64,000 bases of DNA from Gnetum montanum (lineage: Eukaryota; Streptophyta; Gnetopsida; Gnetales; Gnetaceae): assembly GCA_015680685.1 (NCBI GenBank), contig MNCI01004082.1, positions 236,112-300,111 on the forward strand, written 5' to 3'. This document shows, one piece after another, positions 35,593 to 48,265 of the stretch. Within the stretch, counting starts at the first letter, position 1. Each line of letters opens with the position of its first letter. Under the pieces are notes generated by a model. It saw only the letters and a list, made by a program, of their open reading frames with translations, had not been told where the DNA came from and ran no database searches. A program made the translations under genes and the position numbers.

Positions 35593-36065
35593 GATCCTAC
35601 ACAACCCAACGCCCACTGTCCTTGATCACTAGGAACTCCGTAAGCCTTCACAGATAAGCTGCAAAGAATGCGAAGTAAAAATGAGACCTCACATGGACAT
35701 TGTGGTGAAGCCTGGTAATCCTTGCTTGTAGCCCAACGGTGATGGAGGAGGCCTAGTTGAACCTAGTGCCCTTCTCTATAACCTCCCCTATCACCTACAC
35801 CTACTCCACCCCAAGGACCTTTCCTTGGGAGAGCAACTTAGGAAAGGCATGGGCATGGAAAAGAGGGTAAAGTCTCTAGACCTCAAGCACATGCACATTC
35901 CCAACCACGATGCCTTTCCCAACCACTTACTCTCATAAAGGCATCATGGTTGGGAATGTGCATCATGAGGGAGGAGCTTGAAGAGTGGTTGGGAATGTGC
36001 ATCATGAGAGCCCCTGTCTCATCATGGAGTCCCTCATCATCAACTTTAAACCTGATATTAGACAT
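35593..36065 (-). pseudogene. B antisense spacer gene, continued (homologous to A exon 4)
   Basis: Sequence right of element A continues the B antisense exon: GATCCTACACAACCCA aligns with AATCCTGTTGAACCCA in A (26055-26070), and CCTTGGGAGAGCAACTTAGG aligns with the matching block in A at 26287-26306. A tight inverted repeat (35891-35963) and a further copy of GGTTGGGAATGTGCATCATG have been added locally. Upstream exons in B are largely lost or unrecognisable. Confidence 0.55.
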
Positions 36066-38317
36066 TCGTAGTTAGTAGTTAGCAAATCTAGCATGGCTAA
36101 TGACAATGAGACATAACAAAAAGCAAGAGCACTTATTCTCCATCACATTATACAGTCCCAGGTGGGTTCTAGAAGACTATATGCATGTGCATGGCAATGA
36201 AAAGGATGTTGCTCTTGTTATAACAAGAGAACTCATTAGGGTACAACATTAATGTAGCATTAGCATTTTACTTTACATTTGCATCGTTTACACCAACATA
36301 GTTTGCATGTTCTAGCATCTGTACATTCAACTTGCAAAAGTAGCATTTTGGCATAGTTTTCATGCATTCAACATTTTGTTTCATATGAGGCATTCTTACA
36401 TTTAGCATTTTGTGCATTTGGCATTCTAGTTTTGCACTTAGCAATCTTTTTTCAAACTTTCTCAAAATTTTTCTAACTCTAGGCGATGTTGCATGAGATC
36501 CAAAAAAATGCTAACTGTCTACTACCCTCCCTAGGGAGCATAGTAAAAAAATCATCAAATTTTCTAACTACTGGCTATGCTCCCAACCCTAAAACAAGTG
36601 AAACATCAACAAAAAAATTTCTAACTATCGGGAGCATAGTGTCCAACTGCATTTGAAAATTAACCAATTTTAACAAAGTGTTGGCTGCGCTACTTGGGAG
36701 CGTAGCTACCAGCACCTGAGCTTCCATCACCATGTCTCTTTCATCATGTTGCCTAGTACTATTGCACACTAATGACATGTGTTGGGGTACTCACTATGGC
36801 TATAGCCTTGGTGATCTCCCTAGCCCCATTCATCCCCTTACCATAGCCACTACCCTTGTGGTCGTGCTGTTGTTCATTTCCTCATTCCCATGGACTCCTC
36901 CCCACATGTTCCTATGATGCCTAATCCTCCCTTTGCCCTTGCCTTGCATTACCCTTAGATCATAAAATAAGCAATGGCAGAACCTCATCCCCTAGCCACA
37001 ACTATTTTTAGCCATAATGGCTTAACCCTTGCCCCAATCTATTGTTCGCCAAACCCTACCACCAAAGCACAGAGCCATAGTGCACTCTTGCACTACCATT
37101 GCCAGCACCCACACATCAAAAAAGCACAAAAAAGGAGAAAAAGAGAATGAAGGAACCTTGGTCATGCACGCCCTAGCTACAGTCATTATCACCCCATTTT
37201 GTGTCCTCCATGTGGTGTGGCCCCTAGTGAGGAAAATCCTAGTCCACTACTAAGACAAAACCCTTGTTTTTCCCCTCCTCCCTTACCCCTATGCACTGCA
37301 TCCCTCAGGAATAAATGTATCAAATCTCTTATAGCCCACATGTCGTCCCTTGTTCCATTGGCCATATACAATTAAAATAAAGCATTAAGGCATCAACACA
37401 GATCCACAACCCATGCATGAGTCTTCTCCCCTTGGCCATGGCCGCCAAGTCAACTAGGGCGGTGGAAGTCCCTACCAAGGCATGCTCCCCCAAGACCCAA
37501 ACCCCAATGCAAGCAAGAGAAGCTAGAATGCAAAGATTGTGCAAAAAGGGATGAGCATAGCAAGCATACATGGCAATCAGTAGCACTCTCCTTTCATCCA
37601 CCTGCACCCATGGTAGGCATTCTAGGGCTCACCTTCCCTCTTCCATGTTGGTAAGTCTAGGGTGTTGACAGTCACTACAGCATGTCATCTTGGTGCTATG
37701 TTCTAGCCACTACACTCCACTTGTTATGCTTTGGCTGTCACTTCTGCTTCAAACTACACTACGCTCTATAACTCCTCGTTCATACTTTGGAAAATGATAG
37801 TTTACCATTGGTGAATCATGCATATATACCCTCTTGGGGTAATTAAATGCACCACCTACCACACCGAAACTCCCACACTTAGGCAAATTTTCCTAAGTTT
37901 CTTATGGAGTGTAGCAAGGGGGAAAGAGTTAGAAGGGGTGAGTGTAGCAACCAGAGTTAGAAATATTTCTGAATTTTTTCTAACAATCCTAGACTTCGAA
38001 GATTTTTGAGGGTTTTTTGGTTGCCCAACGAACACCTAGCTCAATTCCATGACCTAGACACTCTCTGCTTGGATTGAACCAATGCATTTTGCACAAATCA
38101 TGGTCTGCTAAGACCTTAAACTAGCAAATCACAGTTTACTATGACCTTAAACAGGTAATCCATGGCTTGCCAAGGCCTGAAATTGACTTACACGCTTGCT
38201 TTTCTAATGTCCAATTTTGCATGTTTAGGTAATTACTAATTGCATTGCTTTCCTTATGTTATGCATTACGACTCTATTAAGATAGGTGCGGCTTGATGTT
38301 CTTTCTAGTTATTTTGC
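36066..38317. other. B spacer of unclear content
   Basis: 36130-36180 retains a piece similar to the exon 2 end of the A antisense gene (ATTATACAGTCCCAGGTGGG). 36240-36480 is rich in GCATTT words, and 36530-36710 has palindromic GGGAGCATAG / CTATGCTCCC words typical of Tat-like U3, so an LTR fragment may sit here. 36720-38000 shows only chance ORFs. 38095-38185 has the TTAAACTGG-type repeats before the pol acceptor. Confidence 0.35.
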
Positions 38318-38322
38318 AGGAT

Positions 38323-41300
38323 ATGTCACAGGATTACAACATGAGTGCATATGAGTGTCTTCATTCACCTTTGGTTCTCATTGGACCTCATGGTGACCTC
38401 ATTTGATGCATTGATGCCCAATGCCTAGACCTTATGCTCACAGCTTGTGATGACTACGTAACATTCGTAGAGGCACCACTAGATTGGCCCAATCATCTAG
38501 TTAGGGCTCTCGATCTAGAGGTAGGTGACATCACTGAGGATCCCCTAGTTGAAGTCCTTATAGTAACACTTAGTGGTGAGGTGAAGACACTAAAACTTAG
38601 TTCCTTGTTAGAGCCTCAACACATCAAAAACATCATGAAAACACTCAACAACAACATCAAGGCATTTGCATGGTCCTATGAGGACATGCTAGGCTTAGAT
38701 CCTTACATAGTATAGCATAACATCATCCTCAATCCCTACATAAAACCAGTTAAATAGAAATCTTGTAAGGTTAGGCCTGAGGTGGTGTAGGTAGTTTGTG
38801 ATGAAATCACTGAGCTCTACAAGGCTGGTTTTATCTGGGTCATTAACTATATGGATTGGATCTCCAACATCGTGGTTGTACCTAAGAAATAAAGAAGTAT
38901 ACACATTTACATAGACTTTCGGAACCTAAACAAGGTGACCATTAAAGATAATTTCTTATTACCTAGCATCGACCAATTAGTTGATACTATGGCTAGTCAT
39001 GCCTTGTTGTCCTTTATAGAAGGGTTCTTTGGTTAGAACCAGATTCAGACCAACCCAAAGCACCAATTTAGTACAACCTTCATGATCCCCTAGGATATGT
39101 TTTGCTATACAATGATGCCTTTCAAACTAACGAACGCAGGAGCAACCTACCAATGCACCATGAAGTACATCTTTAGTGACTACTTGTTAAATTTTCTCAA
39201 TGACTACATTGATGATATAGCAATTAAGTCTAGAATGGTGCATGATCACGCAAATGACTTAGACTATGCACTCAAATGTTACCTTAGACATGACCTTAGG
39301 TTGAATCCAAAGAAGTGTGTCTTCGGTGTCAAGATGGGTCGCATGCTAGGTTTCATGGTATCAGAAATAGGCATATGTGTAGACCTTGATAAGGTTATGG
39401 CCATCATCAACTTAGCACCACCAGCTAACCTTAAGGAGCTACATGGGTTACAATGTAGATTACAATTCATATGTTAGTTTATCGCACGGTTGACTCATAA
39501 GTTACAACCAATGCAACATTTGCTCAAAAAGGGAGTCCACTTCGAGTGGACAACTCAATGCTAAGAGGCATTTGACAACCTCAAATAGGAGTTGGCTCAA
39601 CTTCCAATAGTCTACCCTCCACAAGGAGATAAACCTTTTTACATCTACCTTGCAACTTTTGACACGTCCATCACTTCTATACTTTGTCAGAAGCGAGACA
39701 ATGGCTTAGAGGTGCCTATATACTACTAAGTCATGTGTTAGTGGCCCATGAAGCAAAATACAATGATGTGGAAAAGAATTGCCTCACCTTAGTCTTTGCA
39801 CTTAAGAAGTGGAGGCATTATCTCATTCGTAGCCAGGTAAACATCATCTACAAAAGTAATGTACTCCAAGCAATTACAATGAACATCTACGAAAGTAGTT
39901 GAATCACATGGTGGAAAGAAATAACTATGGAGTTTGACCTACATTACATAGTGCAAGAATCAACTAAAGGTCAAGCAATAGCCACACAACTCATGGCTTC
40001 ACCAGTAAATGATCAAGCAACCATAGATTCAGAATTCCTAGATGAGCATGTTAGTAGTATAAGCCAAGTACTTGCCAACTTTGAGGGAATTTTACACTTC
40101 GATGGTGCTTCAACCTTTCAAGGGGGTAGTGCCATTGCCATAATCACTTTCCCCTTCAGTGAGATCCAACCCTTTGCTTATCACTTTACATTTCCTTACA
40201 CTAACAACGTGGTGGAGTATGAAGGTCTCCTTAAAGGCATTATAGTAGATTGTAACCTAGGAATCCAAAACTTAGTGATTCAAGGTGATTCACAATTAAT
40301 CATCAACCAAGTTACAGAGGTTTACACTTGTAAAGCATAACACTTACAACCTTATTATGATTGGGTGAAGCACTTTTTCTGATGATTTGTAACTGTAGAT
40401 ATCCAACACATCCCCTGCAACAAGAATGCCATTGCTGATGCATTAGCCACATTAGCCATAAGTATTGCACCCAACATGTTTCATGCTTTTCTTGCCTCAA
40501 TAATGGATTGCATCAAACTTATCACATGAGTAACTAACATTACATCCATAGCCACAATAAGAACAGCATATGTACAAGAGTGGTATGATGATATCAAGTA
40601 ATACCTTCAACATGGTGAGCCTTCTCAACATCTGATCATTGCCTAGAAGGATGTAGTGCGGAAATGGTTGTGAAAGTACATCATTGTGGGTGATGGCACA
40701 CTATGTCGCAGATCCTACGATGGCATATTACTGACCTGCATCAGCAACGGCGACGCATAAACAATCGTTGATCATATCCATGAGGGATTATGTTGAGGCC
40801 ACATAGCACCCAAGGCAATGGCATTGAAAATTAGACGCTTAGGCTACTATTGGCCTTACATATAGTGCGATTGTGTTTCCAAGATCAAGATGTGTGACAT
40901 GTGTCAACAACATGGTAACTTAATGCATGTGCCATCCACTGAATTGCACACCATGTAGATCACGTGGCCGTTCCAATGTTGGGGGTTGGATATCATAGGA
41001 CCCATCATGCCTAAGTCCTCTGTAGGATAGAGCTTCATCATAACTATGACTAAATATTTTATTAAGTGGGTTGAAGCCATTCCCCTTAGAAGGACCACAT
41101 CATAGTAGGTCTGCAAATTCATCCTTGACAATGTAGTGATTTGATTTCGTCTACCCATGAGCATTGTCATGAACAATGGGCCATAGTTTAACAATGTAGA
41201 AACCAAAGCCTTCTACAAATACCTTGGCATCAAGCATTCCTTCTTGTCACTATACTACCCATAGGCGAATGGCCAAATGGAGGCCACAAACAAGGTCATC

Positions 41301-41822
41301 GTCAACCTTCTGAAGAAGATGCTTAGTAGCAACAAACGATGATGGCACAAGCAGCTAGTCTATGCACTATGGGCCTACTACACCACGCACAGAACAACAA
41401 CATGTAAGACATCATATAGTTTTGTGTATGGGTTTGAAGCGATCTTACCTCTTGAATTGTAGGTCCCATTGCTCTGTATAATCCTCTTGAGATTCATTGA
41501 TGAGGTCCAAAATGACAAGTTGAGAGCCACTGACCTCGACTTTATAGAGGAGGAGTGCATGCAGATACTTGATCGCATTGAATGATACTAAGAGAAGCAA
41601 TAGTAAAAGCACTACCATAATCAGCATCAAGACTCGATCAGGAGAGGGGACCTAGTCCTCAAGGCCATTTGTGAACCCATGGACAAATTCTTAGCCAACT
41701 GGGAAGGGCCTTTCTTGGTCACCAAGGCTTACAACAACAGAGCATTCAAACTTGTTGATCTAGATGACAATGAGTTTGCCAATCGAATCAACCAGTCATA
41801 CCTGAAGCTGTACTATTCCTAG
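38323..41822 (+). pseudogene. B pol pseudogene: RT - RNase H - archaeal-type RNase H - integrase
   Basis: ATG at 38323 (MSQDYNMSAYE) is four bases after the conserved acceptor and in frame with the ORF at 38434. RT includes HIYIDFRNLNKVTIKDNF and catalytic YIDDIAIKS (about 39205-39230). The first RNase H is near 39640-39900. The second, archaeal-type RNase H is at about 40080-40330, with LHFDGASTFQGGS and VVEYEGLLKG. Integrase follows from 40740 to 41820 in many broken frames, with GLDIIGPIMPKSS still readable. The end is TAG at 41820. More decayed than A, as expected for the host element. Confidence 0.82.
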
Positions 41823-41829
41823 TATGTAG

Positions 41830-43896
41830 CACCACATTAATGATAAAGCAAGGTATGCAATATTCTGCTATGACTATAAATTAGCACAGAGAGTCTGCTA
41901 TGACTATAAACTGGCATGGATAGTCTGCTATGACTATAAGCTGACATAGATAGTCTACTATGACTATAAACTGGCATGGATAGTCCGCCGTGACTATAAA
42001 CTGACATAGATAGTCTACTATGACTATAAATTGACATAGCTTGTCCTTGGGCTATGACGTTAAATTGACACCCATAGTACACCCATCCTTGTGTCATGAT
42101 ATTAAACTAGCACACTAGCCACCATTTGCTACAACATTAAACTAGCACACAGTAGTCTTCTAGGACTATAAACTAGCACATCATGGTCTGCCAAGATCTT
42201 AAACTGGGTCCATGGTCTACTAGGACCTTAAACTAGCATACCATGGTATACCAGACCTTAAAGTAGATTCGTAGCTTAGCACGCATAGCTCAACACACAC
42301 AGTTCTGTAGACAAGCGAGCACGAATACTTCCAATCCTCCATCATCTACCCACATCTCAATGGGCTAGGTAGGGTGGGGCATTGCAGTTTCAGAATGGAG
42401 TTCACATCATCAAGAAAGAGCCTCTGAAACATTTGTAGTGTCATTACCCTTGGCACTTTGCTTATCCTCTAGAGATGCCCTTGGACATTTTACTAACCTT
42501 CTAGAGCTATCACCACCATTGCCAGTCATACCATCCCCAAGTTGTGCTGATAACATTGCTAACCTTGGGTGTTTCATTAGTGGTTGGGGCTCTCATCATT
42601 AGCACCACTCGCTGGAGTCCCAGCAGTACTGTGGCCTAGCAACAACATTACCATCCTCTAGCCCTCACCATTGCCTAGGCTTAGAAGTGCATCTAGCAGC
42701 ATGGCTCCTCGTCATCTTGTTGGATTTCTAAGCTCCTATCCTTAGTGTGGAGTCTCAAGCACTTGCATTGTCATCACCCTCAACCACCTCACTAGCCTCC
42801 CTTGGGTGCTCACTTCCAGTGTGGCTGTTGGAGCTTTTGCAGCTTTTTGGCTTTGGCATCTGCATTGGCCTTTCTGCTTTGGCATAGCAAGCTCTTACAA
42901 CTAGTCTAGCACTCGCAGCACTTGTAGCACCTGCATAGTCAGTATTTTGCTTTTGTCTCTCATGTTGTGTGGTTGTTTTCTTATTTCCTCTATGTTGTGT
43001 TTGTAGGATGAAGCCCCAGAGGCAATTGTTCAAAGACATGTTTCATTGCAGTGGCAAGGCACCACATGGCTCTGATGTGCTTGGTCGGACTCGCCAATTT
43101 GATCAAGAGCACACACCCGTATTATTCTTGTTATAACCCACTCTTATTTTCCCCTTTACCTTACATTTCCTAGCTTTTCTTACAAGCTTCACCCTTCTTT
43201 TAGTCGATCACAGAACCCACGGTCGATGTAATGTAGCTCGTCCTATGGGGAGCCTTTGTGGGCTGGTCAAAGCCTAAGCGAATGTAATGCAACTCATCCT
43301 GGGAAGGAAAGACCTATATTACAAATGCAACATAGTTGCCTCTACACAAAGCTTCTCGAGTGGCACGTAATGCACTCAATGATAAGCATCTTGCTGCTAG
43401 CATTTTGCAAAAGAAAAGTCATAAAACTTTTAAAAAAGCATGTCCCCAAGCAAAATCTAGCAAAGTTGTAATTTCATGACCAATCCAACCCTAAATTCAC
43501 AACGACCTTCTCATAAGCACTCCAACGAGAGGTCAACATGTTAGGGGTTAGCTAGCCTAGTGCTATGGGTGACGACTCTCTCACAAGCATTCCAATGAGA
43601 GGGCATCGTTTTGGTGACAATTCACCCTGGTGGTATGATCATAGTCAGTCATGCTTACTCTACATCTTGCAGCATGATACATCGTTTGCATCTCATTATG
43701 CCCTTACTATCTTCAAGTCAATTCCTAACACCCATTACCTATAGTATGCCATAACCTTTAGCACTTTTGAACCTGGTGAAGCACCATCTAATTAGGTACT
43801 GTCTAGTGATGTTTGTGTCGTGTATACTATGGTGTTTTGGATTCTTTGTTAATGTCTCTTAGGACACTTCTTCAAATGTTGACAGAGAGGGGCTAG
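41830..43896 (+). other. B 3' untranslated region with tandem repeats and polypurine tract
   Basis: 41860-42030 holds about six copies of a roughly 31-bp unit GTCTGCTATGACTATAAACTGGCA plus spacer, continuing in looser form to 42265. An acceptor-like TGTTTGTAG is at 42998-43006. The purine tract GACAGAGAGGGG (43881-43892) sits four bases before the LTR. No gene is recognised in the remainder. Confidence 0.65.
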
Positions 43897-45570
43897 TGAA
43901 ACACCACCAAATTTGGGCAATAGCACTTCAACGACAAATTTTTCTAAGTGTCAACACAAGGAAAATTTTTTCTAGGTGTTTGGCCCATGATCCCTTTGCT
44001 AGGACTACATGCTAGAGCATAGTTAGCATAGCATGCAACACAACTAGATTTAAAAATTTTTCTAAGTGTCAGATGGTAGCTGCAAAAATTTTGTCTAAGT
44101 GTCCTGCTACATTGACATTCCTCTTGCTACACTCTCTAGTGTAGCAGCACCTGAGTGGCTAGTTTGCACTAGTGCTGAGCTAGAAGTTGTCAATCTAGCT
44201 CAACATAGAAGAAGAATTTGGCAAATTTTCTAACTCCTAAAGCTACCCCTCCTGCTACACTCTTGAGCGTAGTTGGCATAGCAAGAGAAAGGATTGTACA
44301 TTTTGCTAGATTTTTCTAAGTGTCCATGCTATGCCTTGTCTCATCTTGCTACACTCATGAGCATAGCAAGTGTAGTAGCACTGGACTTTAGTTTTTTGCA
44401 AAATTTGCCTAACTGCCATGCTACACTCCAAAGTGTAGCAACAGAGAATTGCCTCCAAAAGCTTCTAGGGCTCAGCACAGGCCTTCATTCTAGCTCTAGC
44501 ACTCCTTTGACAAGTAGGATTAGCAATTTGCACTCTTTTTGTACCTTTTTCTATGTCCCAAAATTGTATCTACGCTCGATCCTGCTCAAAAGAGAGGAAA
44601 ATGTAGTCCCAAAGTGTAGCCTTCAAATTGCATTATTTTGCATTGTTCATAGGTACATTGTGGTCTTGGCACATGCAGTCTCAACAACATAGCCATATTC
44701 TAGTAGTCACTTGAGAGAGCATATCACCAGTTGCTCTAGTAGGAGCGTAGCAAAGGTTAGTGTAGCCCCACCTACCCCTTTGCCATATGACACTTGATTT
44801 GCACTTCATGCTAACCCTAAGCCTATAAATACCCCCACATTCCACACTCTCGGGTTTGGTAGTTCATTCTAGCGGTGAGAATTTGAAGCATTTGGCTAGC
44901 AAATTCAAGTAGCAGTTGGCATTTCAGAGTATCACTTGGAACTCGAGGCATCTTGAGCACCTTGTACACTAGAGTGTATCAACACCTTGGCAATACCTTT
45001 GTGTCCCACTCAGCACTGCAGTGCACCGCAAACCCGCAGGGCACCACAGTAGCCAACCCAGTAGGGACTTCACAGCGGATGTCAATTTTCATCCTGAGAC
45101 ACCCCAGAGACTCTAGCTATGCTACTACTGTGCTTGTCTGTACACCATATACCTTCTCAAAGCTCAATTATAATTGCTACGCTCCTCTTTTGGGGTGGTA
45201 CCATTCTTTCTTTCTTTCTCTCAAACTCCATTGCATTTTAAGCATTTTCTTTGACATTCAGTACCGCATTCACATTTTTCACTATTTCACACATTTTCTT
45301 TTTGCACATTTGCATCGTCATTCTTGTGCTAGAAGCCTTACTACACTTAGGCTTAGCCAGCCTCAGTACTGTCGAGAACACTATTAGTGCTCACATTTTT
45401 TTACTAATCACACCACCCCCCGATTACACCTAATACCTTGGTTACAATCAGCAAAGTCCCTGTTCGATCGACAAGACCATCCAAGGAACTCCGCCTTCGT
45501 TTCCTAGCAAAGGCCCTTGCATGGAGGTGGGCTTAAGGTTGTGCACCCATGAACCCTTCGGTGTTGTAGT
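43897..45570 (+). repeat. B: 3' LTR, last ~33 bases missing
   Basis: Begins TGAAACACCACCAAATTTGG and follows the 5' LTR to TTCGGTGTTGTAGT at 45570. The final CACTGATG..CACTATA part of the 5' copy is absent and C/D sequence starts at once, so a deletion removed the LTR end, the target copy and some C/D sequence. TATA box 44824-44831. Confidence 0.8.
44824..44831 (+). promoter_or_regulatory. TATA box of B 3' LTR
   Basis: TATAAATA in the same context as in the 5' LTR at 10826. Confidence 0.72.
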
Positions 45571-46330
45571 TGTGAACTAGTTGCAAGTGCATAGGAAGCC
45601 AATGGAAGTGCCAGTGCAATGATACTACAAGTGCCTGAAAGGTTACACCAATGATAGGTACTCCAAAAGATAAGCAACATGCTAGTTTAGAGTCCTGGTA
45701 GATTGAGAACCTAGTTGAAGTCCCGACAGACCATGATGTGCTAGTTTATAGTCTTAGCAGATTGCTGGGTGCCAGTTTAATGTTGTAGTGGACGGTGGAT
45801 GTTGTACCAGTTTAACGTTGTAGTGGACGGTGGATGTTGTGCCAATTTAACATCATGATCCAAGGATAAGTTGTGCTAGTTTAGCGTCATAGTGGATGAT
45901 CTGTGCACTAGTTTATAGTCATAGTGGACTATCTATGCTAGTTTAGCATCATAGCGGATGATGTTGTGCTAGTTTTAGCATCATGGTGAATGAGTTGCGT
46001 ACTTACCTTGCTTTGGTGAGGTATGGTGCTGCATGCATAGCCATGCTGTGTGCTTGTAAGATCTTGCAAGAAGAAACTAAAAAAACAACATCAAGTGGCA
46101 CTTGTCGTAACAAAGTTAATATGCACAAATGAAGAGTAAGAGATGTGAAAAGTGATAGTTTTAAGCAATACCAAGCTAGAAAAATAGTTTAAGGCCATTC
46201 CAGGCTGTGTGTGTTTGGGCAATTTGGGGCCATGATTGCCAATTTAAGGGCCATGGTGGGCCAAAGATGCTAGTTTAAGGCCATGGTGGGCTATAGCATT
46301 GTTTTTTTAATTTTAATGTTCTTGATGTTT
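45571..46330 (-). other. C/D internal non-coding region, post-pol and post-gag repeats joined
   Basis: Read on the minus strand, post-gag units (GGCCCACCATGGCCTTAAAC type, 46190-46300) are followed within about 200 bases by the post-pol repeats (ATGATGCTAAACTAGCA type, 45680-45990). In A and B these two sets are separated by the antisense gene and the whole of pol. No RT, RNase H or integrase remains. Confidence 0.65.
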
Positions 46331-47336
46331 TCTCATGCATAAGCTAAGCAAATGGATGCTTAATAAAATAGAAATGCATGAGCAAAGCAAAGTGATATGT
46401 AATCTAAGCAAGTAATTTAAATGTAAATACATAAACAAATTCCATGTAAGCAAAAATAAAAAATGCATGACATGTGGTAGCCACAGGTAGGGAGGCACCA
46501 AACGTGTTTTGAGCCAAGGGAGAGTCTTGGTCACGTAGTTGCTTCCTAACTAGGCATGGATTATGGGGCACATAAGGCTTAGGGTCCTATGGGAGGTCAT
46601 TGGCTTCAACCACTTGTTTGAGTATGTTAGCCTTAGGCATTATGTTGGTTGCCACAAATGTACCATGAAGAAACTCCACCTCCAACACTTGCCCCATGTC
46701 TATGTTGTGGGTAGCCAGAGGGGAGATGTTATCTAACTTGACCATCTTCATATGGAAGGTGAATTTCTTGATGGATTGGGGAGGAGACAGCTCATAATTG
46801 AGCTAGCCAAGATGAGCCTAGGGTTATATTGAAGCCTGGCATCTCCTCTATGACTATAAGATCTACAGAGGTGGGTAACTGCTCCCTTGCCATGAAGGTG
46901 ATGTTGATTGTACCCCTGATGGTGACGCGTGATCTATTGAAAGATTTTAGAACGTGGCTTTAGTAGGCTTGATCTCATCTATCAGGCCTAGCTTGTTAAT
47001 GATAGAGTATAGAACTAAGTTTATTGTCACATTTTCATCAATGTGTACCCTACGGATGGTGCACTACCCAATGTGTATGCTAATTGACAATGGAGCTATT
47101 GTGACCTCCCCTCATTTGGGGTTGACCTTGACTACTTCATCGTGAAAGGACAGGGATGTTGAACTTAATTCTTATGGTGTAGGAGGCAAGATCACTACAT
47201 AGATAGCATTCTCATCTATAGGGATGTCCTCCATAATAGGAATGGAGCTAACATATGGGCCAGCGCTTGGTGGTGAGAAAATGAGGTCATGACCAGGTCA
47301 TACAAGCTTAGCATTATGTTCTTTTGCTTGAGTGTT
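46331..47336 (-). pseudogene. C/D gag-protease, C-terminal part
   Basis: Minus-strand protease-like sequence at about 46960-47130 reads TIRRVHIDENVTINLVLYS followed by IINKLGLIDEIK, matching A and B. Downstream FNITLG..SSWLAQL and PKPYVPHNP align with the end of B gag-protease. At 47336 the frame is interrupted by element G, and it resumes at 57484. Stops throughout. Confidence 0.7.
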
Positions 47337-47909
47337 TGATGAGTGGTGAGGTACCCCTACATACAACCATACAAATCATAGGCATTCACATGCGATTCGG
47401 TCAAATTCTGCAGACTTTAATTACCAAGTACACTAGAGCTAAACGGCGAGTTCATGTTGTTTGTTCATTGTCTTCCTAGCCTCACTTGTGAAATGCAAGT
47501 GTATGGTTAAGTGTGATTGAGGCATAAGATTTTTATCATTTCATGTTTTATCAATTTGATTACCTAAAAAAAATAATAAAAGTGAGATTAATTAAATGCT
47601 ATGTAAACTATTATCTAATTTAACCTAACACAAGTAACCATCCCCACTTCTCGGACACATCCTGAACTTCATGTAAACACTGCTGGGTTGTCATACGCTA
47701 ACCGTTTCTGAGCTACCAAGTGTCACACGTATGTTCGAAGGGGTTATGCTTGTGTATTTTAATTAGTTGCTTAATTAATAAAAATTAATTGCTGAGTGAA
47801 TAACATTAAATGTGAACAACATGAAATCATGATACATAAATGCATAAAGAAAGAAAGTCTCAAGTGTTGCAAGGATGAATCAAAGAGTTTGTCTTTATTG
47901 CCAACACAA

Positions 47910-48025
47910 TGGTATGTTTAGGTACATCAATGCTTGAATAAAGATCTAGTTACACTTAGACCTCCTATGGTATGTTTAGGTACATCAATGCTTGAATAAA
48001 GATCTAGTTACACTTAGACCTCCTA
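47910..48025. repeat. 58-bp perfect tandem duplication inside G left LTR
   Basis: 47910-47967 and 47968-48025 are identical. The right LTR has one copy, so the duplication arose after insertion. Confidence 0.92.
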
Positions 48026-48127
48026 CTGTGGGAACTTGGAAAATATTCTCACTCTCAAATGAACAAACTACAAGAATTTTGCTACTTAACTTCAAAAACT
48101 ACCCCTGAATCGTGTGCCCAAGGGTTG

Positions 48128-48135
48128 TATTTATA
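48128..48135 (-). promoter_or_regulatory. TATA box of G left LTR
   Basis: TATAAATA on the minus strand, followed downstream by ACAACCCT; conserved in the right LTR at 57341-57348. Confidence 0.7.
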
Positions 48136-48265
48136 GGCCTAGGACTATCTCATAATATTATATGCCTGATATCGCATCTTGGGCTATGATATCGCATACT
48201 TGATATCGTGTACCTAATATCGTGGCAACTCCGATATTGGAGCTTAAGTAAAACACACATTATCA

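Larger units (their letters stand above)
47337..48265 (-). repeat. G: 3' LTR of Athila-like element (left copy)
   Basis: Bounded by TGATGAGTGGTGAGG and CATTATCA, with target copy GTGTT at 47332-47336. It is 929 bases, against 871 in the right copy; the difference equals a perfect 58-base tandem duplication at 47910-48025. TATA box (minus) 48128-48135. Confidence 0.9.

Noticed and set aside
41837-42097. Repetitive minus-strand ORF with SHSRLSM repeats
   Set aside because: It is produced by the tandem DNA repeat of the B 3' UTR, which shifts in length between elements.
42755-43039. 94-residue minus-strand ORF before the B 3' LTR
   Set aside because: No counterpart is open in A or C/D, and it crosses the conserved acceptor-like site; probably chance.
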